From the NCBI GenBank assembly GCA_900549675.1, contig URPG01000123.1, positions 1 to 6,424 of the forward strand: 6,424 nucleotides of DNA. Reading direction: 5' to 3'. Of the stretch, positions 1-6,093 are shown piece by piece. The translations under genes and the position numbers were made by a program. The first letter of the stretch is position 1; each line of letters begins with the position of its first letter. The notes under the pieces are model-generated. The model saw only the letters and a program-made list of their open reading frames with translations. It was not told the origin of the DNA and did not search any database. Source of the stretch: an uncultured Oscillospiraceae bacterium. Its GTDB lineage: Bacteria; Bacillota; Clostridia; Oscillospirales; Acutalibacteraceae.

Positions 1-1401
1 TCCTTTATAGTCAAAACGAGAACCGTGGCAGGGACAATCCCAACTTTTTTCATCGGGATTCCACTCCAATTGACAGCCAAGATGAGGACACTTGACAGTT
101 ACAAGATAGATATGATTTTCTTCATCTCGATAAGCACCTACTTTTTCTCCTTTATATTGCACAATTCCGCCTTTTCCTGTGGAAAGCTGATTCCATTCTT
201 GTTTGGGAGAAAAAAATACTTTTCTGCCAATTCCCTTTACAGAATGTTTCATACCACTGCAAAATTTTTTGACGGACGCCGCAGGCGTGAACCGCAAAGG
301 AGAAAATACTTCGGCATTTGAATTTGTTTTGCCTGTTATGCTGTCTGCAATCAATTGTGCGGCGACCATACTTCCGGTCATACCCCATTTCCCAAATCCC
401 GTTGCCACATACCAATCAGGCGTACTGTGAGAAAATTGACCAATATACGGCACACCGTCAAGCGTCAAACAATCTTGTGCCGACCAACGCAAAATTTCTT
501 GGCTCTGCGGAAACAATTGCTTTCCTTTGTGCGAAAGAAAATTATATTGCCCGCCCATAGAATTTTCACCAGTTCGGTGGCTTCCTCCCCCAAGCAATAA
601 TAAATCTTGAAAAGAACGAAAAGAAAGTGCATCGGTATCTATCCCCAAATACATACCTGTTAGCGGTATCGCATTTTGCAGTGCTATGATATAACTGCGT
701 TCTTGGTGCATTCGAGCAAAATATAACCCGGGAAAATTCACAAAAGGAAAATGACAGGCAAATACAATATAGTCGGCCGTGATTATTGAATGTTCTGTTA
801 CAACCTGCTGTTTTTCAAAACTTAACACTTTTGTATGTTCAAAAATCTCTAATTTCTCTGCCAGTGCCATTAAAAAATGTAAAGGATGAAATTGAGCCTG
901 ATGATTGAATTTTACGGCACCCGCTGTCGAAAAAGGCAACTCCGTCCATTCTGCAAACTCCGCTGAAATCCCTAATGACAAAGCGGAACTTACTTCTCTT
1001 TTCAATTTTTCTCTGTCCTTTGCATTTTTACTATACAGATAAGCCGGCCGCTCCTCAAAAAAACAGTCTATTCCTTCTTCCCGCACAATCCGTTTATAGG
1101 TTTGTATAGCTGCCTCATTAGCTGCTGCATATTGCTTGGCTTTTTCTTTTCCAAAGCTTGTGATCAGCTTATCATAAATTAAGTTATGCTGTGAGGTGAT
1201 TTTTGCTGTTGTGTTACGGGTTTGTCTGCCCCCTACTTCAGCTGCCTCAAGTACAATGGTTTGAATCCCCCTTTTTTGCAGATGAAAAGCCGTCAATATT
1301 CCCGCCATTCCGCCGCCAATGACAACGGCTTGTACGGTTCTATTTTCTTTTAAAACAGGAAATGTTTTCTTAGTCTGTGTCTTGCTCCAAATGGATTCCA
1401 T
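1..1401 (-). CDS. yhfW: YhfW-like FAD-dependent oxidoreductase with C-terminal Rieske [2Fe-2S] domain (3' end cut by window edge)
   Basis: An uninterrupted minus-strand frame runs from ATG at 1401 to the left edge: 467 residues with no stop, so the C-terminus is missing. I read every codon and found no frameshift. The N-terminus has a DAO-type Rossmann motif GGGMAG (residues 29-34), with Glu52 at the end of the second strand where the FAD ribose is normally bound. It is followed by GGRQTRNTTAKITSQH (57-72), typical of this family. A second flavin-contact segment, ATGFGKWGMTGSM, lies at 333-345. The C-terminus is a Rieske domain: C438-x-H440 with C443, then C456-x-x-H459 with C458. C438, H440, C456 and H459 would ligate the cluster. 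C443 and C458 match the disulfide pair of bc1/b6f-type Rieske proteins. Domain order and size fit B. subtilis YhfW (about 500 residues), so roughly 40 residues are probably missing. There is no signal peptide, so it is probably cytoplasmic. The substrate is unknown; DAO relatives oxidise amines and amino acids. Confidence 0.9.
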   Translation of the reverse strand, partial: MESIWSKTQTKKTFPVLKENRTVQAVVIGGGMAGILTAFHLQKRGIQTIVLEAAEVGGRQTRNTTAKITSQHNLIYDKLITSFGKEKAKQYAAANEAAIQTYKRIVREEGIDCFFEERPAYLYSKNAKDREKLKREVSSALSLGISAEFAEWTELPFSTAGAVKFNHQAQFHPLHFLMALAEKLEIFEHTKVLSFEKQQVVTEHSIITADYIVFACHFPFVNFPGLYFARMHQERSYIIALQNAIPLTGMYLGIDTDALSFRSFQDLLLLGGGSHRTGENSMGGQYNFLSHKGKQLFPQSQEILRWSAQDCLTLDGVPYIGQFSHSTPDWYVATGFGKWGMTGSMVAAQLIADSITGKTNSNAEVFSPLRFTPAASVKKFCSGMKHSVKGIGRKVFFSPKQEWNQLSTGKGGIVQYKGEKVGAYRDEENHIYLVTVKCPHLGCQLEWNPDEKSWDCPCHGSRFDYKG

Positions 1402-1406
1402 TTTCT

Positions 1407-1412
1407 CCTCCT
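1407..1412 (-). promoter_or_regulatory. Ribosome binding site of the yhfW-like gene
   Basis: AGGAGG on the minus strand, five bases before ATG at 1401. It is a consensus Shine-Dalgarno and fixes the start of a gene that is otherwise cut by the window edge. Confidence 0.85.
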
Positions 1413-1418
1413 AATTTT

Positions 1419-1435
1419 GATAAACAACATTTATC
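1419..1435. promoter_or_regulatory. Inverted repeat in the yhfW-like leader, possible operator
   Basis: GATAAA and TTTATC form perfect 6-base arms around a 5-base centre. Three more pairs (TTT/AAA) lie outside a single mismatch on each side. The repeat ends seven bases upstream of the AGGAGG of the yhfW-like gene. It could be an operator or a weak AU-rich RNA hairpin that affects translation. I recognise no regulator for it, and AT-rich repeats of this length can arise by chance. Confidence 0.3.
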
Positions 1436-1462
1436 TAAAAATCTGGCACCGGATAGAATGAA

Positions 1463-1490
1463 ACCGCTATCTTGGCGATAAGACAGCGGT
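1463..1490 (-). terminator. Hairpin after the ferritin-like gene, probable weak terminator or attenuator
   Basis: Read as minus-strand RNA, ACCGCUGUCUU pairs with AAGAUAGCGGU over 11 bp with one G-U pair and a 6-base loop. On the plus strand the same position is an A/C mismatch, so the structure is orientated for minus-strand transcripts. It lies about 20 bases after the stop of the ferritin-like gene. The following sequence, UUCAUUCUA, is not a clean U tract, so read-through into the yhfW-like gene is plausible. Confidence 0.5.
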
Positions 1491-1511
1491 CAGTGCTATG
1501 CTTTTTTACTC

Positions 1512-2747
1512 TTAGCGAGCAATTTCAGTGTTATCCTTGGTACGGTCAGTCAACGCTTCGACAGGATTCGGCTTTGACTCGGCACGATAATCCACCTTAT
1601 ATTTTTCTTGATGATTGACAATGACCTTATGGCTGGGAACAGCATTGACATCGTGATTGACCTTGTTTTGATAGAAGAAAAAGTCGTGGTCTTTGGATAA
1701 TTCCGGTACAGGAATATAATATTCCCGGTTGGCTGTGAGAAGAATTTGCTCTCCCAATACCTGTCTGACATAATCTCTGGTGTCATGAAATTGTAAAAGC
1801 TTTGGAAATTCTCCACCGGGTATCACCTGTTGCCAGTCTTTGTTTTCATACGTTTGCAAAAGCTCTGCCGCTTTATGCAGATGAGCGATTTCTTGCTCCA
1901 AATGCATTTCCCAAATGGATTTAATATAAGGGTCCAACTCATCCTGATAGAAAGAATAATACAGATAGCACTCAGTATACTCATGAAGCAGCAAATTTTC
2001 CAGCCATGTGGCAGAAGGGTCAAGCAAAGAACCATATTCACTGACATGCTGTTCTTCAATCATGGCAATTTCTTGATAAAGCTGACGTCCTTCGTCATTG
2101 TAATAGGTGTTGCCAAGATTCATATAGAAGTTCATGGTTTGCTGCTCACCGGCTGTAATGATTAAAGTGTTTAGTTTGGTACGGATATCGGCTGTTTTAA
2201 AATCAACCGGATTCTTGACAGCCTCAAACGGAAAGCGGTGTTCCGCAATGGTTGGCCGTCCGGGGGTGATATCCACATAGCTTTTAACCAATTGCTGTGC
2301 CGGAATCTGTGCATCTAAATCCAACAAATTGGAATAGCGGTACAGGTGGTCGAAATCTTCCAATAGAGCAAAATCCAGTGCCTGCTTAACATAGGGATTC
2401 GGTTCATTTTGCGCCAGCCAAGCGGTTAAATCAACGGCAACGTGTTCATAGCCAATGGTGGTTTCCAATGCGGTTTCATTAATCGGTTTCAGCCAATTGA
2501 TATGCTTTTGCTGCTGCTGTTCAATGCGTCGGGAAAGCGCAATTTCTCTTCTCACATCATTATTTTGACAATTTCGATGGAATTGGTGTTTAAACAAGAT
2601 TGCTTCTACTTCAATTCCATTCATTAAAATAATGCGCAGCTTTGTATAAGGGTCAATGGTTTGCTTGTTATAAGGCAGAGGGTACATGATTTTCCAATCC
2701 ATAATGGTTTCTTCTATAGCAATTGGTTTTTGTTCAAAGGGGTTCAT
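1512..2747 (-). CDS. Uncharacterised ferritin-like (diiron carboxylate) protein with triplicated ligand motif
   Basis: This 411-residue protein has no signal peptide or membrane segment. I do not recognise a named family. The central part looks helical and carries a ferritin-like set of iron ligands: E201, E231-x-x-H234, E256 and E286-x-x-H289, i.e. the Glu, ExxH, Glu, ExxH order of four-helix diiron proteins. A third related unit comes first: E101 and D131-x-x-H134. In all three units the first Glu is exactly 30 residues before the Asp/Glu of the xxH motif, and a Leu-Leu pair follows seven and eight residues after the His. Units 1 and 3 also share P-Y-[VI]-K at the same offset (118-121 and 273-276). 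Flanking regions are less clear: an N-terminal segment with a QQQQ run (77-80), and a polar C-terminal tail from about 340 with four His (354, 365, 373, 379). Iron binding with an oxidase, peroxidase or storage role is inferred from the ligands only. The gene has its own promoter candidate and lies upstream of the Rieske flavoprotein gene. The start is the ATG with a well-placed AAGGAAG. Confidence 0.8.
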   Translation of the reverse strand: MNPFEQKPIAIEETIMDWKIMYPLPYNKQTIDPYTKLRIILMNGIEVEAILFKHQFHRNCQNNDVRREIALSRRIEQQQQKHINWLKPINETALETTIGYEHVAVDLTAWLAQNEPNPYVKQALDFALLEDFDHLYRYSNLLDLDAQIPAQQLVKSYVDITPGRPTIAEHRFPFEAVKNPVDFKTADIRTKLNTLIITAGEQQTMNFYMNLGNTYYNDEGRQLYQEIAMIEEQHVSEYGSLLDPSATWLENLLLHEYTECYLYYSFYQDELDPYIKSIWEMHLEQEIAHLHKAAELLQTYENKDWQQVIPGGEFPKLLQFHDTRDYVRQVLGEQILLTANREYYIPVPELSKDHDFFFYQNKVNHDVNAVPSHKVIVNHQEKYKVDYRAESKPNPVEALTDRTKDNTEIAR

Positions 2748-2754
2748 AACTACA

Positions 2755-2761
2755 CTTCCTT
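2755..2761 (-). promoter_or_regulatory. Ribosome binding site of the ferritin-like gene
   Basis: AAGGAAG on the minus strand, seven bases before ATG at 2747. It is slightly off consensus but well spaced, and supports this start. Confidence 0.7.
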
Positions 2762-2798
2762 TTTCTTTGATAGCCTTATTTTTCCTTTCTTTATTTCA

Positions 2799-2819
2799 AT
2801 TATACATTTTACCGTAAAA
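2799..2819 (-). promoter_or_regulatory. Candidate promoter -10 box with adjoining palindrome, ferritin-like gene
   Basis: The minus strand has a perfect TATAAT at 2799-2804, about 50 bases before the start codon. No good -35 hexamer is seen at 16-18 bases; the best-placed candidate is TGCAAT at 2822-2827. Directly upstream of the -10 box is a perfect 13-base palindrome, TTTTAC-G-GTAAAA (2807-2819), which would fall in the promoter spacer where a repressor could block polymerase. The opu terminator lies just upstream, so this gene needs its own promoter. Confidence 0.45.
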
Positions 2820-2842
2820 AAATTGCATTGTTTTGCCAACAC

Positions 2843-2881
2843 AAAAAGGAACAGATAGAAAATTCTATCCGTCCCTTTTTT
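2843..2881 (-). terminator. Rho-independent terminator of the opu operon
   Basis: As minus-strand RNA, GGGACGGAUAG pairs with CUAUCUGUUCC over 11 bp with two G-U pairs, around a short AU loop, followed by five U. An A tract on the 5' side extends the stem. On the plus strand the two wobble positions become A/C mismatches, so it works for minus-strand transcripts. It starts about 28 bases after the opuAC stop. Confidence 0.88.
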
Positions 2882-2909
2882 CCTGCTGATTCAAAATAAT
2901 AATTATTTT

Positions 2910-3791
2910 TTATTGATTCTCGGGCAACCAGGATTGAATTAAATCCTCGTGATTTTTTGCCCATTCTCGGGCAACTTCAAGCGGTTCTCTGCTGTCTTCT
3001 TCAATTGCTCCCATTAAATCTCCCAATTCTGTTTCCGTCAGTTTAAAGCGGCTTAAAAATTCTGCCGCTTCAGGACTATCTTCTTGAAAGTTTTTTCGGG
3101 CATATTTATGAATATTCTCTGATTCACCAAACACATTTTTAGGGTCTTCCAAAATTTTTAAATCCCATTTGGCAAACATCCAGTGCGGAGCCCAGCCCGT
3201 TACAACAATTGGTTCCTGTTTATCAATGGCTTTTCCCAAAGCGGCTGTCATGGTAGGGCCACTGCCCGTCAGGATTTTGTAGTCCAATTCATATTCCGGA
3301 ATCGCATTTTCTGCCGCCTGCATAATACCCGCTCCCGCATCGATTCCGATAATCTCGCCGTCAAATAAATCCTTATGCGCATTTAACTCTTCAATACTGT
3401 TGATTTCCACATAGCTTGGCACCACCAGACCCAACCGCGCGTTTTCATAGGAGATTCCCAAATCCACTATATTTTCTCCGTATTTATCCAAATAATCTTT
3501 ATGCGTAACCGGCAGCCAAACATCTAAAAATGCGTCTGTATTTCCACTGGAAAGAGAAGTAAAAACAGGGGCCGCATCCGCCATAGTCAATTCCACTGTA
3601 TACCCCATTTTATCCTCTAAAACAGCCGCTGCTAAATTGGTCATGGCAATGCCCTCCGACCAATTCACATAGGCAAGCTTTACGGTTTGAGAAGATTTTG
3701 CCTGTGAATCTTCCCCATTATTTTGACATCCTGCTAATAATGTCATGAACAAAACAGATGACAAAGCAGCAGCCATAATTTTTTTTATCAT
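2910..3791 (-). CDS. opuAC: Glycine betaine/proline-betaine ABC transporter, substrate-binding lipoprotein
   Basis: This 293-residue protein captures the compatible solute outside the cell and delivers it to the OpuAB permease. A lipoprotein signal peptide is clear: Lys3-Lys4, a hydrophobic stretch, then LLAGC with the lipidated Cys at 22. The rest fits the OpuAC family. YVNW (W44), VWLPVTH (W92, H97) and TGW (W200) match the three tryptophans that cage the trimethylammonium group and the His that contacts the carboxylate in B. subtilis OpuAC. GIDAGAGIM (149-157) and the PHWMF segment after TGW are also family hallmarks. Relative to B. subtilis OpuAC and Listeria GbuC the two halves are in the opposite order; here the order is ProX-like (see findings). 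It is the last gene of the operon, 16 bases after opuAB, with GAGGAG before ATG at 3791. Glycine betaine is the most likely substrate; proline-betaine and related solutes cannot be excluded. Confidence 0.93.
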   Translation of the reverse strand: MIKKIMAAALSSVLFMTLLAGCQNNGEDSQAKSSQTVKLAYVNWSEGIAMTNLAAAVLEDKMGYTVELTMADAAPVFTSLSSGNTDAFLDVWLPVTHKDYLDKYGENIVDLGISYENARLGLVVPSYVEINSIEELNAHKDLFDGEIIGIDAGAGIMQAAENAIPEYELDYKILTGSGPTMTAALGKAIDKQEPIVVTGWAPHWMFAKWDLKILEDPKNVFGESENIHKYARKNFQEDSPEAAEFLSRFKLTETELGDLMGAIEEDSREPLEVAREWAKNHEDLIQSWLPENQ

Positions 3792-3796
3792 ATTTT

Positions 3797-3803
3797 CTCC
3801 TCT
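3797..3803 (-). promoter_or_regulatory. Ribosome binding site of opuAC
   Basis: AGAGGAG on the minus strand, five bases before ATG at 3791, in the 16-base gap after opuAB. Confidence 0.8.
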
Positions 3804-3807
3804 ATTA

Positions 3808-4716
3808 TTATCCTTTATTTGCTAACTTTCTTTTATGAATTAAGTTATCAATGGTTCTTTTTCCTGATTTGGGATTCTTTTTTCCCAAACATTGTGTAAT
3901 TCTATCAAGAATCATTGCCAAAATGACAACGGCTAAACCACCCTCAAAACCTTTTCCTATTTTCATTTGGGTAATTCCTTCATATACGATTTTACCAAGA
4001 CCGTCTGCACCAATCATAGCCGATATTACGACCATCGAAAGCGAAAGCATAATGGTTTGATTCAAGCCGGCCAAAACAGTCGGCACTGCTAGCGGCACCT
4101 GCACTTTAAACAAAAGCTGCGAAGGAGTTGCACCAAAGGCTTTGGCCGCCTCAATCACATCTTTGGGAACTTGCCGAATACCGAGGTTGGTTAAACGGGC
4201 AATCGGCGGCATGGCAAAAATAATTGTTGCCACCGCACCGGGCACCAATCCCAAATCGAAAAAATAAACGGCCGGTATTAAGTAGACAAAGGCAGGCATG
4301 GTCTGCATAAAATCCAAAATTGGACGAATGATTTTATTGGCCGTATCATTTTTTGCCATTAAAACGCCCAAAGGCAGTCCAATGATGAGAGTGATGAGCG
4401 TTGCTGTTGCCACCAAAGCGAGGGTCTGCATGGTTTGGTTCCATAAGTTGAGATTTGCAATCAGCAAAAATCCCAAACCCGTAAAGATAGCAATCCCTTT
4501 ACTGGAAACCCACCAAGCTATTATGACCGCTAAAAAAATAAAAAGCGGAATCGGTATGGCCATAAGGGAATTACCAATTCCTCCTATGATTACTTTTAAG
4601 CCTTCTTTGACTGCATCAAAGAAACCAGAAAAATTGTTTGTCATCCAATCAATGGCTTGCTCCATAAAATCCCCTATTGGGATTTTAAAATTAGGCAGAG
4701 ACAGTGTTATCATCAT
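3808..4716 (-). CDS. opuAB: Glycine betaine/proline-betaine ABC transporter, permease
   Basis: This 302-residue membrane protein is the channel subunit. Hydrophobic segments lie near residues 52-70, 74-90, 97-120, 140-170, 211-235 and 258-270. The EAA loop that docks on the ATPase starts at 189 (EAAKAFG), preceded by RQVPKDVI and followed by FKVQVPLA, as in OpuAB/GbuB/ProW. DFMQTMPAFVYLIPAV (135-150) is another family signature. Two starts compete. ATG at 4716 has AGGAGG six bases upstream; ATG at 4665 has AGGGG five bases upstream. I chose 4716 because its extra N-terminus, LPNFKIPIGDF, resembles that of B. subtilis OpuAB (LPRIPLADI), and its ribosome site is better. With this start the gene overlaps the end of opuAA by 26 bases, so translation is probably coupled. 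The C-terminus has a basic tail (about 279-302). Confidence 0.93.
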   Translation of the reverse strand: MMITLSLPNFKIPIGDFMEQAIDWMTNNFSGFFDAVKEGLKVIIGGIGNSLMAIPIPLFIFLAVIIAWWVSSKGIAIFTGLGFLLIANLNLWNQTMQTLALVATATLITLIIGLPLGVLMAKNDTANKIIRPILDFMQTMPAFVYLIPAVYFFDLGLVPGAVATIIFAMPPIARLTNLGIRQVPKDVIEAAKAFGATPSQLLFKVQVPLAVPTVLAGLNQTIMLSLSMVVISAMIGADGLGKIVYEGITQMKIGKGFEGGLAVVILAMILDRITQCLGKKNPKSGKRTIDNLIHKRKLANKG

Positions 4717-5902
4717 TTTCTGCCTCCTCTCCTACCATTCCCGCTAACACAGTTGACTTAAAAATAATCCCTTTCAATCGCTCTTCTTCATCTACGACGG
4801 CAATGGGATAGCCTGTTTGCATAAACAAGGGAATAATTTCATCAATATGGGAGTCCAGTGTAACTGTCTTCACTTCATTGCGTATAATATTTTCTATTTT
4901 ATCTGTCTTTTGCTGGAGAAGCTGAAACACGTCGTCAATCGTGACAATCCCCAATAGCTTCTTATTTTTATTGGTGACAAACAAACTTGAAATATCTAAA
5001 TCTTTCATTCGTTTGGCCGCTATTTTGGCCCCCGCTTTTTCTAACACCAGTGACTCTGCGGGCCGCATAATGGAGGATGCCATGACCACTTTGGAGCGGT
5101 TTACATCTTGGGTAAATTCCTTTACATAGTCATCTGCCGGATTATATAAAATCTCTTCCGGTTTACCGACTTGAACGATATCTCCGTCTTTCATAATGGC
5201 AATTCTATCGCCGATTTTCAGTGCTTCATCTAAATCATGCGTAATAAAGATAATGGTTTTTTGCAGTTTGTCCTGTAAGCTTAGCAATTCGTTTTGCATA
5301 TCTTTTCGGATTAATGGGTCCAATGCACTGAAAGCCTCATCCATGAGCAGAATATCAGCATCTGTCGCCAATGCTCTTGCCAAGCCGACCCTTTGCTGCA
5401 TACCACCGGACAGTTCCTTGGGATAAGCTTTTTGATAACCTTTAAGACCTACAATTTCAAGCATTTCCAAAGCTTTTTCTTCTCTTTCTTCTTTGGGAAT
5501 ATTTTGAATCTCCAAACCAAATGCCACATTATCTAAAATATTGCGGTGCGGGAGAAGTGCAAAATTCTGAAATACCATTGTGATTTTTTTACGCCTAATT
5601 TCTCTAAGCTGAGCGGACGGAACCGACATAATATCCTCTCCGTCAATCAAAACGCTGCCGGCAGTCGGCTCAATTAAACGATTCAAACAACGAATCAAGG
5701 TTGACTTACCGCTGCCTGATAAACCCATCACAACAAATATTTCTCCGCTTTCTACGCTAAAAGAAGCCTTGTTGACCCCTACACTGTGCTTGTGTGTTTT
5801 TAGAATGGCGGACTTATCTTCGCCGTTTTCCAATAACGAAATCATTTGTTTGGGAGCAGGACCAAAAATCTTATAAATATCTTTTACTTCTATTTTGGGC
5901 AT
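4691..5902 (-). CDS. opuAA: Glycine betaine/proline-betaine ABC transporter, ATP-binding protein with tandem CBS domains
   Basis: This 403-residue protein energises import. ATPase motifs in order: Walker A GLSGSGKST (60-68), Q-loop Gln112, signature LSGGMQQR (164-171), Walker B ILLMDEAFSALD (184-195, with D188 and E189) and switch His222. The N-terminal extension (about 1-40, KIFG...) before the core is typical of the ProV/OpuAA/GbuA group. Residues about 275-390 form two CBS domains, including LGIVTIDDVFQLL (317-329) and YPIAVVDEEERLKGII (365-380). In related transporters the CBS pair gates activity by ionic strength or binds c-di-AMP; that role is inferred here. I chose ATG at 5902 because AAAGGAG sits five bases upstream. 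A TTG at 5917 is in frame but overlaps that ribosome site. It is the first gene of the operon, behind a strong promoter and an operator-like repeat. Confidence 0.95.
   Translation of the reverse strand: MPKIEVKDIYKIFGPAPKQMISLLENGEDKSAILKTHKHSVGVNKASFSVESGEIFVVMGLSGSGKSTLIRCLNRLIEPTAGSVLIDGEDIMSVPSAQLREIRRKKITMVFQNFALLPHRNILDNVAFGLEIQNIPKEEREEKALEMLEIVGLKGYQKAYPKELSGGMQQRVGLARALATDADILLMDEAFSALDPLIRKDMQNELLSLQDKLQKTIIFITHDLDEALKIGDRIAIMKDGDIVQVGKPEEILYNPADDYVKEFTQDVNRSKVVMASSIMRPAESLVLEKAGAKIAAKRMKDLDISSLFVTNKNKKLLGIVTIDDVFQLLQQKTDKIENIIRNEVKTVTLDSHIDEIIPLFMQTGYPIAVVDEEERLKGIIFKSTVLAGMVGEEAENDDNTVSA
4723..4728 (-). promoter_or_regulatory. Ribosome binding site of opuAB inside opuAA
   Basis: AGGAGG on the minus strand, six bases before ATG at 4716, lying within the last codons of opuAA. 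It decides the longer opuAB start and points to translational coupling. Confidence 0.75.
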
Positions 5903-5907
5903 AAAAT

Positions 5908-5914
5908 CTCCTTT
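5908..5914 (-). promoter_or_regulatory. Ribosome binding site of opuAA
   Basis: AAAGGAG on the minus strand, five bases before ATG at 5902. It overlaps the region just after the alternative TTG (5915-5917), so that TTG cannot be the start that uses this site. Confidence 0.85.
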
Positions 5915-5920
5915 CAAGTT

Positions 5921-5960
5921 TAAAGATACAACTTATTATTTTTTATAAGTTGTATCTTTA
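5921..5960. promoter_or_regulatory. Perfect 16-bp inverted repeat at the opu promoter, candidate BusR operator
   Basis: TAAAGATACAACTTAT (5921-5936) and its exact reverse complement (5945-5960) flank an 8-base A/T centre. On the minus strand the repeat begins at the last base of the -10 box and ends six bases before the opuAA ribosome site. Transcription should start near 5953, inside the first arm, so only about 9 bp of the stem would exist in RNA. The full symmetry is therefore better explained as a protein-binding site in DNA. The neighbouring BusR-like regulator is the obvious candidate. A 5' mRNA hairpin role remains possible. Confidence 0.7.
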
Positions 5961-5988
5961 GTGTAACAAAAATAGACTTCTATGTCAA
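5960..5988 (-). promoter_or_regulatory. Promoter of the opu operon
   Basis: Minus strand: -35 TTGACA (5983-5988, perfect), 17-base spacer, -10 TACACT (5960-5965, four of six) preceded by TG at the extended -10 position. A-rich runs upstream of the -35 box (about 5991-6012) could act as an UP element. The spacer contains ATAGA and TCTAT arms (5972-5983). The predicted transcript starts near 5953, giving a leader of about 50 bases. Confidence 0.82.
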
Positions 5989-6044
5989 ATCAGATTTTTG
6001 ATTTTTGGTTTAATTCAGGATAAATTTAGTGCCGAAAATAAATT

Positions 6045-6086
6045 AAAAAAGCAGATATCCGTTGAAGTTACTGATATCTGCTTTTT
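6045..6086 (-). terminator. Rho-independent terminator of the busR-like gene
   Basis: GCAGATATC (6051-6059) and GATATCTGC (6073-6081) pair perfectly, extended by A5/T5 to 14 bp, with a 13-base loop and a six-U run on the minus-strand transcript. It begins seven bases after the busR-like stop. The A and T tracts on both sides make it usable in either direction, but no plus-strand gene needs it. It separates busR from the opu promoter. Confidence 0.88.
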
Positions 6087-6093
6087 ATTTAAT

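Noticed and set aside
25..600. Several overlapping plus-strand and one minus-strand short frames at 25-600
   Set aside because: They lie opposite or out of frame with the continuous yhfW-like gene, have no family features and no ribosome sites.
1550..2165. Short frames within the ferritin-like gene on both strands
   Set aside because: Shadows of the 411-residue gene, with low-complexity, unconvincing translations.
2882..2909. AT-rich symmetric stretch after opuAC as a second terminator
   Set aside because: Only A/T pairs with a tiny loop. The GC-containing hairpin at 2843-2881 explains termination.
4663..4665. Shorter opuAB start at 4665 with AGGGG upstream
   Set aside because: The longer form has a better ribosome site and an N-terminus that resembles OpuAB. 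It remains a possible secondary start.
4298..4747. 149-residue plus-strand frame opposite opuAB
   Set aside because: It is antisense to a clear permease gene. Its hydrophobic and basic composition is what antisense of a membrane protein gives.
5903..5917. TTG at 5917 as start of opuAA (five extra residues)
   Set aside because: The TTG directly adjoins and overlaps the function of the AAAGGAG site, which is ideally spaced for ATG at 5902. The protein family also starts near this point.
5903..5953. Riboswitch in the opu leader
   Set aside because: The predicted leader is about 50 bases and is mostly the inverted repeat and the ribosome site, too short for a known solute- or c-di-AMP-binding riboswitch.
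5989..6044. Possible small gene or RNA between the busR terminator and the opu promoter
   Set aside because: Only A/T-rich sequence with no start plus ribosome site. It is better read as promoter-upstream DNA.
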